Counted from the stretch's first letter, positions 44,574-56,416 are shown. The stretch is DNA of 64,000 bases from Mesodorylaimus sp. YZB2_4 (GCA_030248295.1 JASANH010001028.1:1-64000); one strand, 5' to 3'. A program made the numbers and translations. Notes: a model not told the origin generated them from the sequence alone.

Positions 44574-44939
44574 AGAAAAATATGCTGGAACACTCGATCG
44601 AATAATAAGAGCTTTCACGCAATTTTTCAACAATTATTTGTCAAAATGATGTCCTTTAATGATAATAATGAAGTGATAATTTATTCTGTATTCATTTACA
44701 CGCGTGAAGTTACATGCTCCTAAGCACATAACGCAGTAAAATATGCTTGGAAAAACCGGCAGAACATTCTATTCTTGCTAACACAACTCTGAGGGTAGGC
44801 GACCTTGCTTCACGTCTCTATCGATCCCTGTAAACATAATCAGTTGTCTAAACGCGTTTCTTAGCAACGACTAGCTATCAGACAAAACGGCTGCTATTTC
44901 ACTCGCCCTGAAAAGAGTCCGGATTGAGTCATTATACGT

Positions 44940-45662
44940 CAGCGTTGCCAGATGCAGCTAGAATCCGCTAGATCTGGCGGATTTTTGGTCCGGCAGCGGG
45001 AAAAACAGCGGATTGAGTGTTTTAGCGGAATTTGCAGCTAATCTTGAGGTTTTCAGCGGACTCTAGCGGATTTGTGCCCGTCTATGTTCGAGTAGCCTAT
45101 GCGGGAAGGTTTTTTGAATAGCTCGCCCATTTTCTGCGACTTTTGAGACAGTTTTGTTCGTGCGTTGAGGTCTTAAGGGTCAGTGTTGACAAGGGATGGG
45201 GTAGGAAACACATTAATTTCGTCTATGGGTCTACGATTTTGAATAAAAGACCGTATTTGACAACAAATTCATAGTTGAGTGCTCAGTCGATATTACAGTA
45301 GGCCTAACCACAGTCCAGCCTTTGGCACGAGTTTGGGTCTCAAAGGCGGTTCCCCTTTCTTCTGTCCCCCTTGCTTGGTATAAATTGAAATTTTTTTCCC
45401 TTTTTCCTGACCTTGGCCCCAAGCCTTGTGTAAGCGATCCTTGAAATATGTGGCAGATGGTACAGCATTTGAGCATGAGTGAGTAAACGTTTCCTCATAC
45501 ATCGTTATTTGCTATATTCCATGTTTTATTCGCTAAAATGGCTCAGTTTTGCGATGAACTTTTGGCGAATTTTTTAGCGGATTTTTTAACATATACAGCG
45601 GATTTTTAGCGAATTTTCAGGTCCCTGGCAGCGAGTTTTCAATTTTGCATCTGGCAACGCTG
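44940..45662. mobile_element. hAT-type non-autonomous transposon with 8-bp target duplication
   Basis: The left terminus CAGCGTTGCCAGATGCA is matched exactly by the reverse complement of the right terminus (TGCATCTGGCAACGCTG). Both ends are flanked by the identical 8-bp direct repeat TTATACGT (44932-44939 and 45663-45670), the length made by hAT transposases. Subterminal AGCGGATTT/TTAGCGGAATT words recur several times inside each end, as is usual for hAT transposase-binding regions. The 723-bp interior has no transposase; overlapping frames at 45231-45502 are unrecognised. It sits between the intact and the dead gustatory receptor copies. Confidence 0.85.
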
Positions 45663-45965
45663 TTATACGTGTATTATACGTTTAATTTAACCACTTTCCA
45701 TCAGGCTTGATGGGCACATTTGTGGGTCGGGATCTAGGTTTTGCTGCACTATACTGCCTCCTTCTGTTTTTGGTCGGATCAAATTACGTTTGTAAACATT
45801 TCACTGTACTCTTCGATAACTGCTGTTGAACTTGAAATGTGAGTTTAGTTTTGGTTTTTTGACTTTGCACCATTTCAGACGACATCCACCAGTTCCAGTT
45901 CATGGCCTCAATAAGAGCTCCTGCGTGAGACAATTTGGAGCCACTTTGATTTTTTCAATTTCTAA

Positions 45966-47254
45966 TGTCTACTAATCTCTCCAGTTTAACCAAACTACCA
46001 AAAACAATAGCCCTGTTTTGGGGGTATGGAACGTTGTCCGAAAATCGGCACATTGTTTTGCGTGCTCTCTATGCTTAATGTATACTCTGCTTGTACTGTT
46101 GCATTGCCAAGCTTCGCTATAGTGCGTTCTTTTATGGTGATCCAGTGGCGGGGCGCAGTTAAAATGCGTTTCGCCAGCATAATATTATACGCTTGCTGGT
46201 GCGTCCAAGCACTCTCCTCTGCAATTTTCTCTATTTTCCATTTCCATCGTGGTAATTTCGAGAAATTTGAAAAGGAATGGCAAGAATGTATGACTGATGG
46301 AATGGTGGCGAGGAGTGAGTTCAAGAAGTATGTTTACTTTTGGTTTGTGCCTGCTTTTGCATTTGTAGTAATTTATGTCCTAATAAACGTGATCATCGCA
46401 GTATTGCCATTTTATGATGTTATGGTTTTTTCATACCCACATTATATTTCCGTACCAGCCCCTGAGCTTGTACTTTTTTATCATTCATCATACCTGTACG
46501 CCCATAATTTGGGTACTGCCCCAATAGTGGTACTTCGTCGTATGTGTTCTATTCCGATATGCATGGCTTGGTTTGTGCACAACTGTTGAAACGTCTGGTT
46601 CTGGGAGTAATCCCGAACTTTTGGCCTACTCACACGTTTCACGATTTTTGACTCAGCAGCATCGTCAGTTATCAACAGCCATGACAAATATGAATAACCT
46701 ATACGGCGTGTATGCCCTTGTTTTAATGGCCACTAGAATTCTAGTTACTATTCTACAGTTGTATCTGGTCGCCTCGTATGTGAGCACTGTCTCATCCATG
46801 ATGGCAATGACATCTTGGTTGTCGGCTAACATAATTCGGTTTTTTTTTAATTTTCACTGCATCGATGATCAACTCGGCATCAGCTGGGGTAGCTGATGCG
46901 TTGTACAGCCGGTATATTGAACATTTCGAAAATTCTATGAAAGATGATTTGGAGGGACCTCGACAAAGGATTAGAATACCTTTTCTAACAGACACATCCA
47001 TAGTGTTGGAGAAGTTGTGCAATACTGCAGTCAAATAGACAGCTTGCGGATGTTTCGATGTGACAAAATCTTTTTTAATGACATTATTATCGATTTTAGT
47101 AACTTATTATTTGGTCCTTGTGCAATTCTCGCAATCGTCAAGTGAAAACAGCTGCAGGTCGGTGAAAACAATTGGTCGACTAATGCTTGATGACGTAAAT
47201 TCCTTTTCTGAAACCACCTTTTATCATGCCCTGGGCAACGCTCGAGTAACATGA
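45966..47254 (+). pseudogene. Decayed tandem copy of the gustatory receptor gene
   Basis: Collinear with the gene at 43269 over its whole length but split across frames. The start (SLTKLPKTIALFWGYGTLSENR) is followed by a frame change near 46073, and FASIILYACWCVQAL with FEKFEKEWQECMTDGM follow in the second frame. A further loss of frame near 46500 leads to the HVSRFLTQQHRQLS segment. Another shift at the T-run near 46840 precedes ADALYSRYIEHFENSM. An in-frame TAG at 47036-47038 follows NTAVK. The TM7 signature VTYYLVLVQF is still intact after it. At least three frameshifts and one stop preclude a full product. The preserved signature suggests the loss is recent. Confidence 0.85.
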
Positions 47255-50200
47255 AAACGCAAGATGCCTGAAATTTCCTAAATGCACTTATCTTATAAAA
47301 CGACGTCTGTACTGTAGATGTGCTGCAGGATTGCTTCTAATTCAGATATTTGCCAGACACTAATTCAGATATATCGCCTTTAGATGCATCGGAATGAAGA
47401 TCAATGTTACAGAGATCGCAGACAGAAAACTTTTCTCAAAACATATTGTGCTGTACTGCTTATTCCTCACCTCACGTAAACACTCAAGCGCACTAACAAT
47501 AAAATCATGGGACAATTAGATCGATCGTGGGAAAGATAGCATACGCAGCTAGGTCAAAGAACACTCTAAAACACTACAGCTACAGCTACAGTCCCAAACG
47601 CTGCAAGAAGCTGAACAACACAGCTTCATGCCCTAAGCGTCACACATGTTAGGGACTTCGCATGAGTTTCAAACGGCGTATCGGCTGAACCAGCAATCCT
47701 ACAAGACATATGAGATGTCATCCTTAACAATCCATGCCTTGCGAAGGATGACATCGTGGCTTCAAAGACACCATCGGCGTTGTTCCATCACATCTTCAAT
47801 TTCTGAAAAAGCAAAAAAACGAAAAGGCTGAAAAAGCAGCAAGGAACCTACATCCTCAAAATCGCTCAACTGACCTCAAAAAACCAAGGGAGCCCAAGAA
47901 ACAATACATATGCTCAAATTTCGCAGCGGTTGCAAGCAATTGCAGTTTCTTTCGAAAATCGTGACCTAGTCGATTGTGTGCGTGGTGTTGCGCAATTACG
48001 AATTCTATTTTCTTGATAGGTACTAGCTTTTTCACTAATACTACGGGTATTTCTGATGCTTATTCATTGTATGTAAAGTTTTTCTTTTCTGTTAGCAGTT
48101 TTTGACCAGTTGCACCAACAGATTGGGGTGAAACGCTCATGAACCACAGGGAAGCCGCCGTGAGATTTGGTCGCCACACTTTCAATGACCGCTGGCGCGA
48201 CCTCTATATGAGGTGACACCAGCTGGAAAAACGGGTTGGAGGTCTAGTGGGAAAGTTGGGGCGGCACGGGAGATCAACCCACAAAAATTTATTAAAAAGG
48301 CTATGTACGAATATTATAAGAGCTGTAATAGTCTTATTTGATTTGCTTTTCGAAAGGTTCATGTCCTGATAAAATGTGTCTCGTCGTTGTTGAAAAGTCC
48401 ATGGTAGATCATCCGTAATCCAATCTGGGAAAGATGCATCGAAGATATTGTATGCGTTCATCAGTTTTCCATTTTGCTGGCCAACTAGTCAATGATTTCT
48501 GTAAATTCAGAGCAACCAATGTTTAATTGTCTGAAAGTGAGAGCCGCGGTGGCTCGTTAGGTGGGGCATTGTGGGTTGGGCTTTGCATGGGCCAGCGACC
48601 CTGACTGGAAAGCCGCAGTTCTGTCCCAGGTGAAGACGGCAGTTTAGTAAGCACATTCTCAGGAAAAGAAACAGTCATAGACGACGATTTAGAAAGTCGT
48701 CGCTGGCCTTGCACACCTGGCTTTAGGCGACTTCTGCTGGTAATCAAGTGGCGGACACCGAACGAGTAAAGAATCAGGAAACTGGTATTTAAACACAGTC
48801 GTGAAGGTCTCACCCTTTCTGCCCAGTATCATGCTGGTGCTCGTGCTGGCACAGGATGCCCTTAGTGAATATGCTCCTAGTGGAGGCACAGAGGGAAGCT
48901 GCTGTTAGAGCTGTCACCTCACAGCCTCGCTTATCATCATGACTGCTGGCTGGCCTAAGCTAAAGCCCAGGGCAGGGACATTGAGTGAAGGTTAGGGAGA
49001 CACTTGGATACAAAGTGTGAAGAGACAATGGTGCTCCATCACCAGCAGTAGCGGGGTCAGTAAGGTCGCTATTAGGATTATCCTCAGGAGATCATATTCC
49101 TCATGCTTCCAACACTATTTTACATATTGTTTTGTTTCAGCTGAAACTAACAGCACCATCACAATATTCAACAACTTTGTCCTAAGAAGCGATCTGACCA
49201 AATGACCGTACTAACCAGGGTTGCTCCAGATATCGATAAGTCAGCATGCAATTACCCGTGCTTGCATGCTTTGTAAGGTTCCTGTTAATCGTGAGATGAA
49301 GAAACCCTAGATCACTTAAGAAACCCTAAATGAAACAAGCCCATGCGCACTTCGTTCCCTCCCTTTGCGCGATCACATCCTTTTCATTTATCACTCTACA
49401 AACTAGCTGTTCTTCTTTGTGCGCCTGAACATTATCACCGCACGAGTGCGTTCGTTCGTGTGCCCACTAGCAGTATTATAATAGGAGTAGCCTGGAACTA
49501 CTCGAAATCTCCTTTTTCTTTGCCTCATGTAATAAAATGCGGCTCGTGTTAAGGTTTGTCGGCCTATCGCCTCCAGACAGTCCCATGCGTTTTTGTGGGA
49601 TATTTGATTTCCACTTTCACTACAGGTTCGCGGGTTGAATTTAATCGTCTTCCATTTGCTTTGAATTATTTTTAATGAGGGCAATGAAAAAACGAGAACC
49701 TGATGCGGAGGACGGTGGCGAGGTCCTCGCATTCAGTATTCTGCTGACACTGTTATTACATGACTGCATACTTAAAGCTACAGTACGTACGGGTAGCCTG
49801 AAGGAGTAAAGGGACATAGAAGGAGTAAATGTAATGCGGCACAAAAGCCCACCAGAAAGTGAGTTTGGCGGTTTCCGCAAGGCCCAAATTAGAAATTCCC
49901 TAATTTTTTCAAATTATCGAATATTTGAATCTGATGAAAAACTTTGTTTAATTCGCGTTCTTAATGAGATGCGCAGGAAGTTTTAATCATAAATATAGTG
50001 CAGCACCCTTATCTCCTCATCACTGTGAACTTCGTCAAGGTTACCTCCCCCTCCCAACAGCCCGACGTGCTTGTAAGCAGTAGCTTTCAGGAATCCAAGC
50101 TTTCACAACAACCATAAAACCACCAGCTTGCTGGGATCAATCCATTCGTAGTATTATTTTAATCGGGGCCCAAAGCAGGAGTGTAAGGCAGCTTGCTTTT

Positions 50201-50746
50201 TTTTGTTTCGTAAAGAAACCCGAAATTTATAGCCAAGCTGCTTCTTGGACACCAGTGCCAATTAATTTTTTGCCCAATTGTAATCACATGCGCTACGAAA
50301 AGAAGTATGAAACGATTGGGCGACTAGACAGCTGACTCAGTTTCATCGTTTTTCCAGGAGCCATGATTTGTTCACAAAATTAATGTTCACAGTCTGCAAG
50401 CCGCGTTAAATGTCAAACTTTCGCGATAACTGTTCATTTTTGTCAATTGTAAATGATGACATCGGTTACAAATCTTGTTTTTCGCGTCTTTCTTCTCATT
50501 TATATTGTCAGATTAAACGACTTTATTTGTTTTACTATCCTGCAGGTAGAACCAAATGGACCTCGACGGTTTGGAATATGTTAAACAAAAATCGATACCA
50601 AAAAATTCCCTCCGAATATCCGCCCTTGGCCTTATACATGCGGCTCGGGCCTTATTTTGAAATTTTGGGTACCATTTCTTTTGCACTGCTAAAATAGAGG
50701 ATTAAATTTAGTGCAAAAGATTTAGAAATTTAGATCTGGAGCATTT
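47255..50746. other. Intergenic stretch
   Basis: No gene supported. A copy of dispersed repeat B lies at 48835-48955. Frames such as 48523-48813 and 49403-49732 have no recognised domain. A frame near 50560-50697 (ending LGPYFEILGTISFALL) could be a lost exon of the GPCR further on, but no splice donor in the right phase was found. Confidence 0.45.
48835..48955 (+). repeat. Dispersed repeat B, copy 2
   Basis: Matches 19830-19985 in order and orientation (ACAGGATGCCCTTAG, GAGCTGTCACCTCAC, ATGACTGCTGGCTGGC). Confidence 0.5.
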
Positions 50747-50792
50747 AGCTGTTCAGAGGCCCCTCAGACGTCTGCGGAGCCTCTGAACAGCT
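50747..50792. repeat. Perfect 14-bp hairpin
   Basis: AGCTGTTCAGAGGC (50747-50760) pairs perfectly with GCCTCTGAACAGCT (50779-50792) across an 18-base loop that itself contains the palindrome CAGACGTCTG. It lies about 120 bp before the minisatellite. It could be a structured RNA element or a foldback remnant. Confidence 0.6.
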
Positions 50793-50914
50793 TCCTAAAA
50801 ATATGTATGAAAGATCTGGGATATTGCTTTTGTGGTTTGCAGAAATTACCTACCCCAAAGATGTACTGACATCCTACTCACTAAAAGTTTTCGATTTTCG
50901 ATCATGTTCTGCAG

Positions 50915-51184
50915 GTACGCTGTCAGATGTAGCGAGTGCCGCGTGTATGTGCTATATGCTGTGTGCAGGTACGCTGTCAGATGTAGCGAGTGCCGCGTGT
51001 ATGTGCTATATGCTGTGTGCAGGTACGCTGTCAGATGTAGCGAGTGCCGCGTGTATGTGCTATATGCAGTGTGCAGGTACGCTGTCAGATGTAGCGAGTG
51101 CCGCGTGTATGTGCTATATGCTGTGTGCAGGTACGCTGTCAGATGTAGCGGGTGCCATGCCGTGTGTGCTACACTTGCACTAAC
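50915..51184 (+). repeat. 54-bp tandem repeat (minisatellite), 4 near-identical copies plus 1 degenerate
   Basis: The unit begins GTACGCTGTCAGATGTAGCG and starts at 50915, 50969, 51023, 51077 and 51131. The first four copies differ by a single base (TGCTGT to TGCAGT in the third); the fifth diverges in its second half. As 54 is a multiple of three, several frames stay open through the array on both strands (one reads LSDVASAACMCYM, another RCSECRVYVLYAV), but this follows from the period. Each unit boundary reads TGTGCAG|GTACG, which could act as a splice acceptor. Confidence 0.85.
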
Positions 51185-51364
51185 AAGAAAGAACATGGCA
51201 TATATGGAACCTAAGCTCAGCGGGGATCAGTTCGTTTTACTTCATTCCGTGTTTTTCCTGCTCGCCACTCTCGCGCATATTGTACCCGTATAGCAGAAAG
51301 TCTGGATAGTCGATGTTGATTTCTGCATTGACAGACTTTGTTCACGTGAAAAAAGCAGCCCCTG

Positions 51365-51445
51365 ACCAAGTGTGCCATGAATTTGACCTGGGAATTCGAA
51401 CATTCACTTCCTGATGGTGCGTTAATAAGAGCACTATTTGTGATT
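51365..51445 (-). repeat. tRNA-like SINE head or tRNA pseudogene
   Basis: On the minus strand AGTGCTCTTATTAACGCACC is followed by ATCAGGAAGTGAATGTTCGAATTCC, giving A-box-like and B-box-like segments at tRNA spacing. The acceptor stem does not close convincingly. Similar in layout to the copy at 12768-12836. Confidence 0.35.
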
Positions 51446-52856
51446 GCCTACGTGAAGAAATAATTTTGAATTAAGAAACCTTCTTCTTACCACTCGGTCT
51501 CTACCGACTCGCGGACAGGTATCAGTTCTTGTGTAATGTGCCTTTTCACCCTCGAGTGCCCTTCTAGTCGTAAGCTTTTTATGATGCGGCAAAACAGGGA
51601 CAGGAACCGGATAGGTAGCTCCTTGTTGATGACCTCCTCTATTAGTATAATTTTCACATTCTCTCTTTTTGATACCTACTATACTGTATGTGTCACATGG
51701 AGCACCTTACAAGCTCGCATCCGCCACAACCACAGATCCGTGTGTGCTACGAATCGGGGTCTTTTTTACCTTTACATCCCAATCTTTTCTGATGTTATAA
51801 AAAATTAAAACTGAGTTTTTTCAAATTATTTTGCAGCATTATTTTCTGTCAATATTTGCACGCTGTCATTGGCAGCATTATGTACATTTTAGCCTCGTTG
51901 TCAGGGCGTCCTTCATCCTGAATATTTCATCCTCATATTCCTGATATATATCTGAATCCTGCATCCTTCATCCTTATAACCTGAATTTTCTGCCCTACTC
52001 GCCAAGTTTTTAATACCAATGCGAAGAAAGAACACTTTTTGATTGCATGACTCGCCTCTCTTATCGACGCGACCTCGTTTGTATCCGTAAAACATTATGT
52101 TTTAGTTCGAATTTGAATTTCCCGCCGTTAAAGCGTTCTTCTCTGCTGCTAGTCTTGTTAGTTTCATGCTCTTATCGTTGATCTTACATTAGGGAGGAAC
52201 GGGCTAGGATTTCCGATTCACTTTCCCATATCTGTGTAACTATGAATATTAGGTTGGCGCATGGCATGACTCATTCAGCGACCCCCTTTTGCGTCTGGCA
52301 TGCGAGAGTAGAAGGGAAAATGCAAGCTCTTACAAATCATTCCCTCTATTATCCACTGTTATTGTCAGTCGATCTTCATAACGCAGCTTTTCTCTATAAA
52401 CACCTTTTTTAAAAGAAAATTTTTTTATTTGAATTTCCCGCTTTTCTCAAAATTTTTTAAATACCTGATCCTTCAAGTATCATTATCATTGTTGTGCAGA
52501 GACAGCTTTCAAAATAAACAAAAGATGTTAATTCTTAATTTTTTGAATTTACCGCCTTTTAAAAACAATATATGGGTTTTTTCATGCGTATTCATTTAGT
52601 TGAAAAGCGTTTCCATGAAATCTTTGATCCTAATTACTCTGTGGGCCAGCAAGTCATATCCTGCAGAATTGGTCAGCGTTTTCAAAGTTTCTTTGATTTT
52701 TCTGTTCAAATGGACCCCAAACAAAAACCAAAACTTCAAACTCTTGTAATAAGTAATATTTTTAAGTCAGGAACTGCGCGCTGCACTATTCTGACCGGAT
52801 TGACCACGCTTGTGTGCAGACTAACGATAAGATGCACAATACACTGAAAATTTTAG
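51446..52856. other. Region upstream of the GPCR exons
   Basis: No exon could be fixed, although the N-terminal half of the GPCR should lie upstream. Three GAATTTCCCGCC-type motifs lie at 52113-52127, 52431-52441 and 52544-52557, within about 450 bp. The frame at 52572-52847 is hydrophilic and not an obvious receptor part. Confidence 0.4.
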
Positions 52857-53639
52857 GTTAACATGGTTGTCTTGTGGCTAACATGCGAACGCATAGCCGC
52901 CTGCTGGACAACCAGCTTCTTCGCAAGAGTGAATCGCAGGAGTGTGGCATTGGGTGTTATCTCCCTATCAACGATAATTGCCATAATTACCGCACTGCCC
53001 AACGGCTTTTCATTAGACTATATTTACGATAATGCTACTGATACTTATGTTATGGTACAGTAGATTCTAATCTGCTTGCTGCATTTGCCTCTCATGTCTT
53101 TACATTTTCAGGTCGAAAAAGCTTTTGTAAAGACCCAGGCTTTTAAGGCTTACGCTGTGTTCTACTCGGCTGTTATCTTAATTCATTCTTTTATTCTGTT
53201 GGTGACATCCGTGATGGCCGTCTGTGGTTTTGTGTCTATGGCTCGAAGGAAACGCAGGCTCATAGCACCAGTCACCTCAGCGTGTCATCTTTCAAAGAGT
53301 AACAAGGAACTGCTGGAACAATATTCTAACAACCTGCAGCTCTGCGTGTTGCAAATGTGCGAAGCCACACCACTCACTGTCAACGAAATCATCGTGGCGG
53401 CGTACGTGATTAATTACACTTACTTAGTCGAATTGCCGTCAAGTCTAACAGCTCCGTGGGTTGTACCGTACACCCAGGCTGTCAGTTTTATCAGGGCCAC
53501 CGGAGTAAACTTCTACATTCAAGTATTTTCAAATGTGGGTGTGGTGTTTTCACACTTCTTCCGATTTTATTTTTACATCTTGTTCAGTGCCAAAGTTCGA
53601 AAATCGTTTTTAGATATTCTTAGGAAATTCGCCCCATAG
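52857..53639 (+). CDS. Class A-like G protein-coupled receptor, C-terminal half (partial)
   Basis: Two exons, 52857-53054 and 53112-53639, join in phase 0 through a 57-bp intron (TATG|GTACAG ... TTTTCAG|GTC) to give 241 residues. The first exon starts inside TM3 with VVLWLTCERIAACW, where ERI stands in the E/DRY position. TM4 (VALGVISLSTIIAIITALP), TM5 (FYSAVILIHSFILLVTSVMAV) and a basic third loop (ARRKRRL) follow. TM7 ends SHFFRFYFYILFSAKVRKSF, like the NPxxY-helix 8 region of peptide/FMRFamide or nematode Srw receptors, although the NP is replaced. Exon 1 opens after the acceptor ATTTTAG. Upstream exons for TM1-TM3 were not found, so the gene is either incomplete in my reading or truncated. 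The ligand class is uncertain. Confidence 0.62.
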
Positions 53640-54349
53640 GGACAAAAGATATAGTGGCCAGCAGAAGCAGAATTCGATTGGCAGGTGAACATCATGTAAT
53701 TTGTCTTTTAGAGTAGGACAGTATATGTTTGTTTGTTACGTGTATGTGTTGCACATATGGTAAAAAAGAAATCGCCAAAATATTTTAGGTTACACAGTAA
53801 ATATAATCACTGACACACCCGCACACGCACATCATGGGAGTACGTTGCCCTGAAAAAGGTCCAAATATGCACATGACCAGAAGGATGACGTACGAGTACT
53901 TTCGTGGACGCCATACAAAGTAGAGGGAGCTCACCAGGCCACTGTGCGACGCTACAGTAACCCGACAGGACTGTTTCCTGATCACTGGTTTACTCCAATG
54001 AAACGCTTACCCGCTTACGATTAGATGTGGGGTACATGGACACAAGATGCTTGCAGCACACGAGTTAATGCATAAATCGATACCTATCTATATGCCAAAA
54101 GGCACCAAGTGTCAAAATGTGAAAAAGTGGACTAAGTGCTAGGAGACACACACACCACTTATAAGTTTCATCTGCTAAAACGACACAGGTCTATCTACAG
54201 TAGAACATGAGTTACTGAGGCCCAAAAATAAGCACTTTTCTGATTCTCATCTGCCAAAACGCACCATGTGTAGGAGATTGCAGCCAAAAAGCACCAACTG
54301 CCTTATCTTATGCACTTGATGCTTTCTGGCTGATTTTTGACTGCAGTTG

Positions 54350-54475
54350 GTTGCGTACAAAATACGCATACGCAAAGTTTGCGTATTACGCATTGAAATT
54401 TGGATGTACGCATATACGCATACGCAAACTGGGTTGTACGCAGTACGTACAATGCGTATTTTCATGTTCGCGGCT
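54350..54475. repeat. TACGCA/TGCGTA cluster 1
   Basis: About ten TACGCA or TGCGTA hexamers within 125 bp, in both orientations, including TACGCATATACGCATACGCA. A comparable cluster lies at 55928-56045. Confidence 0.7.
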
Positions 54476-55927
54476 TCAACAAAATCAAAAATTATTGCGC
54501 GATTTCCGACTTTGTTGCAGTACAAGGAAGGGCTACCGTACAGTATAACTTCCTTTTGTGCCGTACTGCACGTCTTTGTAATCGGGACTACGAGTCCATT
54601 GATGTTAGAGGAAGTAGTCGAGTTACTTTAGAAAGTTTACCATAGAGTTCGCAGTAAGGTTGGAAGTTTGCAGCAAAATGCAATTAGTTACAGCTAATTT
54701 ACTTGGTCTCATTATTTCTCGATTTGGATTTCTTATGTACACATACATTGTGGAGGGACGAAAGAATCTGTACTCGTTTCCGCAAAGTGACTGACCTTGA
54801 CATGACCGCTCAGGATTCTCAATTAAGATCCTTCCAAAGCGAGTCCGCGCGCATGCAGGATATGAGGAAAATGCCCATAGTAATAATACCTGTTTTTTCA
54901 AATAATCGGCCAGCAAAATAGCTGTTTTGATACAGCGAGTGAGGGACCATAGAACTGTAGCTTCTCAAAGATAGACTACGTAGAAGGTAGTCGAAGAAGC
55001 TCAAAGTCGATCGCTTGCTGATTGTAGGTTCTGAGGCCACCAAGCCATATTCTGTGCCAAGTTCTTGGATTAATAAACAGCATGGCAACTTGTGCCCTGA
55101 ACATTATCCTGGTTTAAGTATCTGTGCCGATTGTGACACATTATTGCCAGTGTCCCCTTTCAGCCAGAGAAATTCCCAGAGACCCCTTTTGGCCAGTCCC
55201 GTTCAACCAGAAAACCGATTCAGAAATATTTTTTTGAAAAGGTAGCCAAGCATTCTTTACAAGGAAGTTCACTTCAACTATCTTCAAATGCCCTTAGTAA
55301 ACCGAGGATCCGAGGAAGCTTGAATTTCTTGCACCAGCATATGGAGAGGAGCATGGATGGCGAGCACATGATCTAGCATGGAACCAAACTAACGTTACAG
55401 CGATAAAAAACTCTGATTTTTTTGAGAGCTCACAAATTAGTGTACGAGGAACACAGCAGGATGACACCATGGCCGTTTTGTAGAATCACCTCCAGTTTTA
55501 GCTCTCGATTATGATCTAGTGGAATTTTGACCATTTTTAACCACGTCATGAGTGCGGGTGAGAGCATGCTCAGAGAACACCACCCACCTGAAGCACTTGC
55601 TGTGCAGAGATTTCGGCTGAATCGGGACTGGCTGTGCACGAACACTTGCAAAAACTCCACCGACACTGGCTCGAAAGGGAAAGTGGCCAGAAAGGGATTC
55701 TGACCTAAACGGGTTGCTGGCTGAACCAGGATGGGGCCCTGAGAAATAATACACGATCGAACCTAACAGAAATTTCTCCCCGAAGACGTTTTTTGAACTG
55801 ACCATAAGCGGCAGCGACAAGTTCTGCGATGTCATATGTCTGGTACTGTTGTGATGGTTGACATTTCAGTTGTGGACATACAGTCAGTTGCAGTTTATGA
55901 CTACACGTATCATTAGCTATAGTTGGA

Positions 55928-56045
55928 AAAATACGCAATACGCAAACTTGTATGCATACTTTGTGGAGTACGCAATATGCGTATTACGCAATACGCATAC
56001 GCATTCAAGAGATTTTGCGTATACGCATAAGCATACGCATTCAAA
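55928..56045. repeat. TACGCA/TGCGTA cluster 2
   Basis: Second dense set of the same hexamers (TACGCAATACGCATACGCA, TGCGTATACGCATAAGC), ending about 140 bp before the acidic reading frame. The two clusters may be the ends of one ~1.7-kb element, or binding-site arrays. Confidence 0.7.
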
Positions 56046-56187
56046 TCAAGTATTTTTACCAACCGTATTTTTGACAGGAGTGCTCCATTGCAGAATAAGG
56101 AACATTTTGCACCAAGTGCCGAAAACGTCGTGCTTTTGTATCTGTTTTTGAGGGTTTCTGTTTTTGGCATACATTTCGAATGATAAA

Positions 56188-56416
56188 ATGTCTGGAAAAA
56201 AGTCTGTGTCAGTTGACGAGGTCTTGGAGGACTTGGCTAAAAAACGGAAAGAGCGAGAACAAGCAAATTCTGAGGAGTCAAGCTCCTCCATAATCGACGA
56301 TGCTGATGTGGACGCTGATTACGAGCAAGAAAAAAGCAGTGATACCAGCAATGAAACTTTGCCATCTGATTCATATGGAGAATCTGATGTATCGATTGTG
56401 AATGAGTCTGCTCAAG
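56188..56416 (+). CDS. Acidic Ser/Glu/Asp-rich protein, first exon (candidate)
   Basis: The frame opens in a good start context (AAAATGTCTGG) and encodes MSGKKSVSVDEVLEDLAKKR followed by a highly acidic Ser-rich segment, ending at a consensus donor, CAAG|GTAAGA (phase 1). Downstream at about 56461-56580 another frame is strongly acidic (AEPDADEIDDEIDYEFDDEF-stop) after a possible acceptor GCAG. However, the phases do not match, so the second exon is unproven. AATAAA at about 56640 follows. The function is unknown. Acidic leaders like this occur in both host regulatory proteins and DNA transposon-encoded proteins. Confidence 0.4.

Larger units (their letters stand above)
53640..56187. other. 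Repeat-rich stretch with TACGCA clusters
   Basis: No gene supported. Degenerate units of the form CTGCCAAAACGCACCA(A/T)GTG recur at about 54092, 54170, 54250 and 54280, with a further relative at 56710. TACGCA clusters are listed separately. Overlapping frames at 55430-55938 have no domain. Confidence 0.5.

Noticed and set aside
50560-50697. Upstream exon of the GPCR (LGPYFEILGTISFALL)
   Set aside because: It resembles a TM3 entry, but no donor in phase 0 exists before the stop and the join would duplicate part of TM3.
50803-51293. Repetitive protein encoded by the minisatellite in any of three frames
   Set aside because: Open frames follow automatically from a 54-bp period without stops. 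There is no signal peptide or known domain, and overlapping frames are equally open.
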